Shown here piece after piece: positions 58,471 to 64,000 of a stretch of 64,000 bases of DNA (position 1 is its first letter; the number at the start of each line of letters is the position of its first letter). The stretch is from Stutzerimonas stutzeri (GTDB taxonomy: Bacteria > Pseudomonadota > Gammaproteobacteria > Pseudomonadales > Pseudomonadaceae): contig NZ_CP036186.1 in assembly GCF_015291885.1 (NCBI RefSeq), forward strand, positions 1,319,001 to 1,383,000, given 5' to 3'. Under the pieces are notes generated by a model that was not told the DNA's origin, ran no database searches, and saw only the letters and a program-made list of their open reading frames with translations. The position numbers and the translations under genes are program-made.

Positions 58471-59694
58471 TCAGTCGATGGAAGCGCCTTTGGCTATCCA
58501 GTCGCCCAGCAGGTCACGCTCGTCCTGGGTCATTTGGGTGATGTTGCCCAGCGGCATGATCTGGCTGGCCACGGTCTGCGCATGGATCTTCGCCGCCTGC
58601 TCGCGCATCTGTTCGGCGGTATCGAACATCACGCCCGCCGGCGCTGCGCTGAACAGCGGGCTGCTCGGCTGCGCGGAGTGACATACGGTGCAGCGCTCGT
58701 GAATCACCTCGCTGACCTGGGTGAACTGGCTGGCGCCGCTCTGCTGTGCACTCATGCTGGCCTGTTCCGGCGAGGTCGCTGTCAGGTTCGGTGCCGGTTG
58801 GCGGTTCGGCGCTGTGACGTAGGCCAGACAGATCATGCCCAGTGCAGCGGCCGGTAGCGCCCAAGCGAAGCGGTTGCCGTTATGGCGGGTGTTGAAATAG
58901 TGGCGTGCCAGCACCGACAGCGCGCCAAGCGCGGCGAGGATCAGCCAGTTGTACTGGCTACCGTAGGTGCTCGGGAAATGGTTGCTGATCATGATGAACA
59001 GCACCGGCAGGGTGAAGTAGTTGTTGTGCCGCGAGCGCAGCAGACCCTTGGCCGGCAACACCGGATCGGGCGTGCGGTTCTGCTCGATGGCGGCGACCAG
59101 AGCGCGCTGCGCCGGCATGATGATGCGGAACACGTTGCCGACCATGATGGTGCCGATCAGTGCGCCGGTATGGATGTACGCGGCACGGCCGCTGAAGATC
59201 TGCGAATAGCCCCAGCAGGCGGCGATCACCAGCACGAACAGCACCAGGCCCAGCAGCGCGGGCGTCTTGCCCAGCGGCGAGTCGCAGAGCAAGTCGTAGA
59301 CGAACCAGCCGACGATCAGCGAGCCGAAACCGATGAGCACCGCCGCCGCTGGCGACAGGTCGCTACCGGGGGCGATCAGGTACAGGCTGGGGTTGAGGTA
59401 GTACACCACCATCAGCAGCGCTACACCGGAAAGCCAGGTGGTGTAGGCCTCCCACTTGAACCAGTGCAGGTTCTCCGGCATCTGTGGCGGCGCCAGTTTG
59501 TATTTCTCCAGGTGGTAGATACCGCCACCGTGGATGGCCCAGAGGTCGCCCGAGAGGCCCTCACGCGGGTTGGCGCGGTTGAGGTTGTTCTCCAGCCAGA
59601 CGAAGTAGAAGGAAGCGCCGATCCAGGCAATGCCGACGATCATGTGAATCCAGCGAATACTCAGGTTCAGCCATTCGGTCAGATGTGCGTCCAC
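58471..59694 (-). CDS. puuD: urate oxidase/hydroxylase, membrane cytochrome-c type (PuuD)
   Basis: 407 residues from a GTG at 59694 with AGAGG about 9 nt upstream. Eight membrane helices (WLNLSIRWIHMIVGIAWIGASFYFVWLENN is the family start, in part) and a C-terminal cytochrome c domain with haem motif CTVCH near residue 337. PuuD oxidises urate to 5-hydroxyisourate and passes electrons to the respiratory chain, so no soluble uricase is needed. Lies between allA and the Kef-like gene in the urate block. Confidence 0.96.
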   Translation of the reverse strand: MDAHLTEWLNLSIRWIHMIVGIAWIGASFYFVWLENNLNRANPREGLSGDLWAIHGGGIYHLEKYKLAPPQMPENLHWFKWEAYTTWLSGVALLMVVYYLNPSLYLIAPGSDLSPAAAVLIGFGSLIVGWFVYDLLCDSPLGKTPALLGLVLFVLVIAACWGYSQIFSGRAAYIHTGALIGTIMVGNVFRIIMPAQRALVAAIEQNRTPDPVLPAKGLLRSRHNNYFTLPVLFIMISNHFPSTYGSQYNWLILAALGALSVLARHYFNTRHNGNRFAWALPAAALGMICLAYVTAPNRQPAPNLTATSPEQASMSAQQSGASQFTQVSEVIHERCTVCHSAQPSSPLFSAAPAGVMFDTAEQMREQAAKIHAQTVASQIMPLGNITQMTQDERDLLGDWIAKGASID

Positions 59695-59781
59695 GTTGAT
59701 TACCTCTTTGCACAGCCGCCTTAGCGACCGTCATTTCTTCTTATTGGAGTCGGCTTGAACACGTCGCAAGCGCAACGGGAC

Positions 59782-60294
59782 TCAGGTCGATTCCCGTTGG
59801 GGGTCGAGGAGGAGTTGCTGATCCTCCGTGAAGAAGTACTCGTCGCAGTTGTTGCCAGAACCGCTGCGATCGACCACCAGGAATTCATCCCGCTTTTCGA
59901 TCGTCAGCACCGGGTGGTGCCAGACGCCGCGGTGGTAATTGACGCCCTGCCTGCCGTTGCATCGGAAGGCGCGGACGTGGTCCGGTACAGGTGCATCGCC
60001 AAGTGGCGCGACCACGACCAGAAAGGGGTTGCCGAGCAGAGGTATAAAGGCCTGGCTGCCCTGCGGATGACGTTCGAGCATGCGGATGACCAGCGGCATT
60101 TCCAGCGCCTCGGCGGCGAAGATGCTGATGATCGCCTGATCCTCGGGCGCGGCGGTCTCGACCGTGGCCAGCTTGTGATAGCGGCGGGTCGAGCCGTTGT
60201 TGATCATGAAGTAGTCGCTGCCTTCGGTCTCGATGACGTCGCCGAAGGGGGCGAAGGCTTCCTTGGTCAGTGGCTCGATGGTCAGGGTGCGCAT
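59782..60294 (-). CDS. allA: ureidoglycolate lyase
   Basis: 170 residues, full length. Splits ureidoglycolate to glyoxylate and urea. Cupin fold with TKEAFAPFGDVIETEG at the start and NYHRGVWHHPVLTIEKRDEFLVVDR in the middle, holding the active-site residues. It feeds glyoxylate to Gcl. Between alc and puuD. Confidence 0.95.
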   Translation of the reverse strand: MRTLTIEPLTKEAFAPFGDVIETEGSDYFMINNGSTRRYHKLATVETAAPEDQAIISIFAAEALEMPLVIRMLERHPQGSQAFIPLLGNPFLVVVAPLGDAPVPDHVRAFRCNGRQGVNYHRGVWHHPVLTIEKRDEFLVVDRSGSGNNCDEYFFTEDQQLLLDPQREST

Positions 60295-60341
60295 GGTGTG
60301 CTCGTTCTTTGTTGAAGGTTCGTTGTTCGCGTGGGGCTGCT

Positions 60342-60446
60342 CCCCCTCACCCTAACCCTCTCCCCGGAGGGGAGAGGGAACTGGCGCGGAGAAACGGCTG
60401 ACCTCGTTCCTCCCTCTCCCCTTGGGGAGAGGGCCGGGGTGAGGGG
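60342..60446. repeat. nested CCCTCTCCCC/GGGGAGAGGG intergenic inverted repeat
   Basis: 105 bp between alc and allA. Outer arms CCCCTCACCC and GGGGTGAGGGG enclose two hairpins of CCCTCTCCCC with GGGGAGAGGG. This composition is a familiar dispersed repeat in pseudomonad and other proteobacterial genomes, and it can fold into a large structure. It may partly uncouple alc from allA. Confidence 0.8.
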
Positions 60447-60457
60447 AAAGGCGCTTA

Positions 60458-61453
60458 CTACTTCGCCACCTTGCCAAACAACCGCAGCCGGCTCACACCG
60501 CCATCCGGGAAAATGTTCAGACGCACGTGGGTGATCGGGCCGAGCTTGGCGATCTGCTCGCTGAACTCGTGTTCGGCGTGCATCGACAGCTTCTGGCTCG
60601 GCAGCAGCTCGCGCCAGAACAGGCTCTGGGTTTCGATCTGGCTGTCGGTGCCGCCTTTGACGTAAGCCGCCTGGATCGAGCAGCTGTCCGGGTAGTTGCC
60701 CTTGAAGTGCAGGGTATCGACGACGATGCGCTCGATCTCACCAGGGTGGCCCAGCGCGACGATGACCCAGTCGTTGCCGGGCGTGCGACGGCGGGCAGTT
60801 TCCCAGCCGTCGCCCATGTTCTCGCCGCGGTTTGGGTTGAGGATGTTGCTCATGCGGCCGAAATGCTCGTCCGAGCAGGCCAGGGCGCGACCACCATTTA
60901 GCGCCGCCGCCAGGTCGATCTGTTCGTTGTCGCCGACGCTGCTCCAGTCGCGGAACGGAATGCCGTGCACGCGCAGCCTTGCCACGCCGCCGTCCGGGTA
61001 GATGTTGAAGCGCAGGTGGCTGACCGGCTTGTCGAAGGCGATCTCGTGGTAGTGGTGGCTGTTGCCCTGGAGCTCGACGGCCGGGAGGATTTCCGTCCAG
61101 ACGGTGTCGTCGCTCGGATCGCCGTCGGCGACGAAGCAGGCTTCCAGCGAGGCGGACGGCGGGTAGTTGCCGGTGAAGTGGCTGGTGTCGATATCCACGC
61201 CCTTTATCTGTCCCGGCACGCCCAGGCGGATCACCGCATGGTCGTAACCTTCGAAGCGCTTGCGGCGCGACTCCCAGCCATCCATCCACTTGCCGTTGTC
61301 ATCGAAAACGCCCTCCTTCCATACGGCCGGTGTTGGCTGGAACAACCGGTTGACGTCGGCGAACCAATCGTCGGTGACGGAGATGGCGCGGGTGCCCAGG
61401 CGGGCATCGGCCAGGTTGACGTATTTTTCGAAGGGTACGGCGTAAGCTTTCAT
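60458..61453 (-). CDS. alc: allantoicase
   Basis: 331 residues. Hydrolyses allantoate to ureidoglycolate and urea. Two homologous jelly-roll halves are visible: [20 protein letters not shown] near residue 85 and [20 protein letters not shown] near residue 240, each followed by [15 protein letters not shown] or [15 protein letters not shown]. Follows uraD after 65 bp. Confidence 0.97.
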   Translation of the reverse strand: MKAYAVPFEKYVNLADARLGTRAISVTDDWFADVNRLFQPTPAVWKEGVFDDNGKWMDGWESRRKRFEGYDHAVIRLGVPGQIKGVDIDTSHFTGNYPPSASLEACFVADGDPSDDTVWTEILPAVELQGNSHHYHEIAFDKPVSHLRFNIYPDGGVARLRVHGIPFRDWSSVGDNEQIDLAAALNGGRALACSDEHFGRMSNILNPNRGENMGDGWETARRRTPGNDWVIVALGHPGEIERIVVDTLHFKGNYPDSCSIQAAYVKGGTDSQIETQSLFWRELLPSQKLSMHAEHEFSEQIAKLGPITHVRLNIFPDGGVSRLRLFGKVAK

Positions 61454-61518
61454 GGACTCGTCTGCCTTGGATGAGAAGCGGTTTCTGTCATTACTGCCTT
61501 TGTTGCGGTTGGTGCTCG

Positions 61519-62034
61519 TTACATCGCCTGCAGGCGGAACAGGGCAATCTTGTTGATTTCCGCCAGCGCCCGGGCGAATTCCTGTTCGGGGCTGTTGTGG
61601 ATGCGTTCTTCGAATGCGGCGAGGATCTGGTGCCGGTTGCTGCCCTTGACCGCCATGATGAAGGGGAAGCCGAACTTGGCCTTGTAGGCCTCGTTGAGCT
61701 CGGTGAAGCGGGCGAACTCATCCGGCGTGCATTGGTGGATGCCGGCGCCGGCCTGCTCCGAGGTGCTGGAGGCGGTCAGCTCGCCACGCACGGCGGCCTT
61801 GCCGGCCAGGTCGGGGTGAGCATTGACCAGTGCCAGCTGAGTGTCATGGTCGGCGGCGAGCATCGCCTGGGACAGGCGGGTGTGCAGCACCTCAATGTCG
61901 TCCAGCGTCTCGTCGACGCCCGCCTGGTAGACGGTTTCGGCAACCCAGGGCGAGTGCTCGTAGACGTCGGCAAAGGCGGCGACGAAGGCGTCGCGATCCA
62001 GCGTCGAGGGTTTGATCGTCTTGAACGGGGTCAT
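61519..62034 (-). CDS. uraD: OHCU decarboxylase
   Basis: 171 residues from ATG at 62034. Decarboxylates 2-oxo-4-hydroxy-4-carboxy-5-ureidoimidazoline to S-allantoin. All-helical; active-site His and Glu in [12 protein letters not shown] and [13 protein letters not shown], then [18 protein letters not shown]. Overlaps the puuE stop by one base (TGATG), so it is translationally coupled to puuE. Confidence 0.95.
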   Translation of the reverse strand: MTPFKTIKPSTLDRDAFVAAFADVYEHSPWVAETVYQAGVDETLDDIEVLHTRLSQAMLAADHDTQLALVNAHPDLAGKAAVRGELTASSTSEQAGAGIHQCTPDEFARFTELNEAYKAKFGFPFIMAVKGSNRHQILAAFEERIHNSPEQEFARALAEINKIALFRLQAM

Positions 62035-62963
62035 CAATTGCGCTCCGCGGTAAAAGGGTGGGTGGCGTGCCAGTGGCGGGCAATGTCGACACGACGGGCG
62101 CACCAGACCTTCTCATGGCCCTTCACGTACTCGATGAAGCGGGCCAGCGACGCCAGGCGCGCCGGGCGCCCGAGCAGCCGGCAGTGCATACCGATGGACA
62201 ACATCTTCGGCGCGCCTTCGCAGCCTTCGGCGTAGAGCACGTCGAAGGCATCCTTCAGGTAGGTGAAGAAGTCATCGCCGCTGTTGAAGCCCTGCACCTG
62301 GGTGAAGCGCATGTCGTTGGTGTCCAACGTGTAGGGGATCACCAGATGCGGCTTGTCCGGCGTCGACTCGGAGTCCCAGTAGGGCAGATCGTCGTCGTAG
62401 GTGTCGGAGTCGTAGAGAAAGCCGCCTTCCTCGCGTACCAGGCGCCGGGTGTTCGGGCCGGTACGGCCGGTGTACCAGCCGAGCGGCCGTTCGCCAGTGA
62501 TCTCGCCGAGGATGCGGATGGCTTCCTGCATGTGCTCGCGCTCCTGCGCTTCATCCATGTACTGGTAGTCGATCCAGCGGTAACCGTGGCTGCAGATTTC
62601 GTGTCCGGCGCCGGCCATCGCCTTGATCAGTTCGGGGTGACGCTGGGCGGCCATGGCGACGGCGAAGATGGTCAGCGGGATGTCGTGCTTGTCGAACAGC
62701 TTGAGCAGGCGCCATACGCCGGCGCGGCTGCCGTATTCGTACAGCGACTCCATGCTCATGTGGCGCACGCCTTGCAGCGGCTGTGCGGCGACCATCTCGG
62801 AGAGAAAGGCCTCGGATTCCTTGTCGCCGTGCAGCACGCAGCGTTCGCCACCTTCCTCGTAGTTCAGCACGAAGGACAACGCGATACGCGCATCGCCCGG
62901 CCAGCGCGGGTGCGGTGGGTTGCTGGCGTAACCGATCAGGTCGCGTGGGTAGTCGGCGCTCAC
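62034..62963 (-). CDS. puuE: allantoinase PuuE (polysaccharide-deacetylase fold)
   Basis: 309 residues from a GTG at 62963, chosen for AGGAAG 8 nt upstream and for agreement with known PuuE starts (SADYPRDLIGYASNPP, about 308 residues); the ATG at 62993 would add ten residues. Opens allantoin to allantoate. NodB-type fold: LSFVLNYEEGGERCV, HEICSHGYRWIDYQYM, GWYTGRTGPNTRRL and SIGMHCRLLGRPAR. First gene of puuE-uraD-alc-allA-puuD. Confidence 0.96.
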   Translation of the reverse strand: MSADYPRDLIGYASNPPHPRWPGDARIALSFVLNYEEGGERCVLHGDKESEAFLSEMVAAQPLQGVRHMSMESLYEYGSRAGVWRLLKLFDKHDIPLTIFAVAMAAQRHPELIKAMAGAGHEICSHGYRWIDYQYMDEAQEREHMQEAIRILGEITGERPLGWYTGRTGPNTRRLVREEGGFLYDSDTYDDDLPYWDSESTPDKPHLVIPYTLDTNDMRFTQVQGFNSGDDFFTYLKDAFDVLYAEGCEGAPKMLSIGMHCRLLGRPARLASLARFIEYVKGHEKVWCARRVDIARHWHATHPFTAERN

Positions 62964-63013
62964 TGGGGTGCTTCCTGTATGGCAGGTCGTCATTGCACGA
63001 CCGGATGGCTGGA

Positions 63014-63023
63014 TTGTATACAA
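63014..63023. promoter_or_regulatory. palindromic operator candidate at puuE
   Basis: TTGTATACAA, perfect palindrome about 50 bp upstream of the puuE start, where a promoter is expected. Typical of GntR-family (FCD subgroup) operators. Confidence 0.65.
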
Positions 63024-63150
63024 ATTGAGTTGGTCTTTGTAAATAGCAAATTTCAACCTTTCTCTGTAGCCGCCATCTGCCGCGCCGTAATCGACCATGC
63101 TTAGGGCCATCTGCAGCTTGCAGGTAACGGGCCAAACGATCCTAAGAAAA

Positions 63151-63160
63151 CTGTATACAA
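63151..63160. promoter_or_regulatory. palindromic operator candidate at uraH
   Basis: CTGTATACAA with perfect TGTATACA core, about 83 bp upstream of the uraH start; same motif as at 63014, in the same divergent region. Confidence 0.6.
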
Positions 63161-63242
63161 AAATATCCGCAGATTGTCTTGAGCGATCTGGGGCGGATGG
63201 TTATGCTCGGGGCAGTTTCCATTCAACAGAGCGGAGGTGCCC

Positions 63243-63596
63243 GTGGGCCGATTGACCACACACGTACTCGACGCCGCCCACGGTTGCCCGGGCAGCGGAA
63301 TCAAGGTGGAGCTGTATCGCGTCGAGGATCAGGCGCTGACCCTGGTAGCAACCCGTGAGACCAATGCCGACGGGCGCTGCGACAGTCCGTTGCTGGAAGG
63401 TGCGGATTACCTGTCCGGTGTCTATCAGCTGCAGTTCAGTGCCGGCGACTACTACCGCCGCCGTGGTGTGGTCCTGGCGGATCCTGCGTTTCTCGATGTG
63501 GTGGTGCTGCGCTTCGGAATCGATTCGGCGCAGGAGCATTACCACGTGCCGTTGTTGGTCTCGCCGTATAGCTATTCGACGTATCGAGGGAGCTAA
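63243..63596 (+). CDS. uraH: cytoplasmic 5-hydroxyisourate hydrolase
   Basis: 117 residues from a GTG at 63243, six bases after GGAG; an in-frame GTG at 63237 is too close to that site. Hydrolyses 5-hydroxyisourate made by PuuD. Complete: GRLTTHVLDAAHGCPG with catalytic His, NADGRCD with Arg, EHYHVPLLVSPYSYSTYRGS with second His and the signature YRGS end. No signal peptide, unlike hiuH. Divergent from puuE; terminator follows. Confidence 0.96.
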   Translation: MGRLTTHVLDAAHGCPGSGIKVELYRVEDQALTLVATRETNADGRCDSPLLEGADYLSGVYQLQFSAGDYYRRRGVVLADPAFLDVVVLRFGIDSAQEHYHVPLLVSPYSYSTYRGS

Positions 63597-63635
63597 TCGT
63601 TTTTCCCGTCAGTGCTGACTTGTGGAGTCCCTTTG

Positions 63636-63658
63636 CCCGCCGTAATGGCGGGTTTTTT
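63636..63658 (+). terminator. rho-independent terminator of uraH
   Basis: CCCGCC (63636-63641), loop GTAAT, GGCGGG (63647-63652), then six T. Confidence 0.92.
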
Positions 63659-64000
63659 ATGGGGTGAGTATGGTCAGCGTGAGGCGCTCGGCGCTGGTTT
63701 TTTAGCCTGAGTGACCTAGGCACCTGTGGCGTGAGGTTCGTGGGATGGCGCCGCGCTTTCCTCGGCCCAACCGGCAGGTTGCGCCTCTCACGGCGCGTCA
63801 CTTTTTCTTGCTTGCCCAAGAAAAGTAACCAAAAAGAAGGCCACCCCGGCATCCGGCCTATCACACCTCTCGCGGCACCCATGCCGCTCAACCCCTTCCA
63901 TGACGATTACGCCCGGCCTACTAGCGGGGCCCAGTGCCCGTGTCGCCTATGATTTCTACGCGACGAAAGAAAACGCGCATTGCTTGCTCCTACTTGCACG
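63659..64000. other. non-coding tail with a dispersed-repeat-like segment
   Basis: No gene is supported. At about 63790-63840 the text TTTTCTTG-cttgcc-CAAGAAAA followed by GTAACCAAAAAGAAGG resembles an intergenic sequence often seen in pseudomonads and relatives. Weak open frames across it are likely chance. Confidence 0.45.

Noticed and set aside
60342..60446. CRISPR-like repeats between alc and allA
   Set aside because: Repeats are inverted and abut each other without spacers of constant length; it is a palindromic intergenic repeat.
63436..63891. 151-residue minus-strand open frame at the window end
   Set aside because: Overlaps uraH antisense and the dispersed-repeat-like segment; sequence is low-complexity and without a ribosome site.

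Overview
The window is GC-rich, densely coded DNA from a gammaproteobacterium. Gene content and gene order point to the genus Pseudomonas in the broad sense, most likely the P. stutzeri (Stutzerimonas) group. From about 0.3 to 24 kb the order (short-chain dehydrogenase, HugZ-like protein, fxsA, groES-groEL, mexW-mexV, imelysin cluster, lemA, bifA, sodB, argO, argP) matches, from memory, the block around PA4363-PA4389 of P. aeruginosa. From about 34 to 41 kb and 55 to 63.6 kb the genes match the glyoxylate and urate-degradation blocks (PA1498-1502 and PA1514-1519 regions). No tRNA, rRNA, CRISPR array or prophage was seen.

Layout. 0-5 kb: end of an outer-membrane protein gene, a dehydrogenase, a haem-related HugZ-like protein, fxsA, and the groES-groEL chaperonin operon behind a heat-shock (sigma-32) promoter. 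5-9.4 kb: MexVW-type RND efflux pair. 9.6-11.2 kb: a chemoreceptor. 11.3-16.5 kb: a four-gene exported cluster with two imelysins, a di-haem protein and a DUF1513 protein, probably for iron. 16.7-21 kb: lemA-GIDE, a spermidine-synthase-like gene and bifA (c-di-GMP phosphodiesterase). 21-25.5 kb: sodB, argO/argP and two uncharacterised genes. 25.5-30.2 kb: autotransporter esterase estA, a diguanylate cyclase and pncB. 30.5-34 kb: a tiny KGG-repeat stress protein missed by length cut-offs, a complete IS30-family element, and flavohaemoglobin hmp with a small membrane protein.

34-41.8 kb: pyruvate kinase, glycerate kinase, tartronate-semialdehyde reductase, hydroxypyruvate isomerase and glyoxylate carboligase with a divergent LysR regulator. 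41.8-44.9 kb: a periplasmic hydroxyisourate hydrolase (HiuH) and an HbpS-like exported protein, divergent from an HprRS-like two-component system, with a perfect CATTAC-N6-GTAATG palindrome between them. 45-49 kb: an xth gene with an internal deletion, a GAF-EAL protein, a DUF2383 protein and an ISL3-family element inserted in its terminator. 49-54 kb: a tripartite EmrAB-like efflux operon and a RutR-like TetR regulator. 54-63.6 kb: a Tsx-like channel, a urate/xanthine permease, a frameshifted Kef-type antiporter gene, and puuD, allA, alc, uraD, puuE and uraH.

Taken together, the right half encodes nearly all steps from urate to pyruvate: uptake (uacT), oxidation (puuD), hydrolysis and decarboxylation (uraH, uraD), ring opening (puuE), cleavage to glyoxylate (alc, allA), condensation and reduction to glycerate (gcl, hyi, glxR), and entry to glycolysis (ttuD, pyk). 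Three TTGTNNACAA-type palindromes at uacT, puuE and uraH suggest one shared regulator, which is not encoded in the window.
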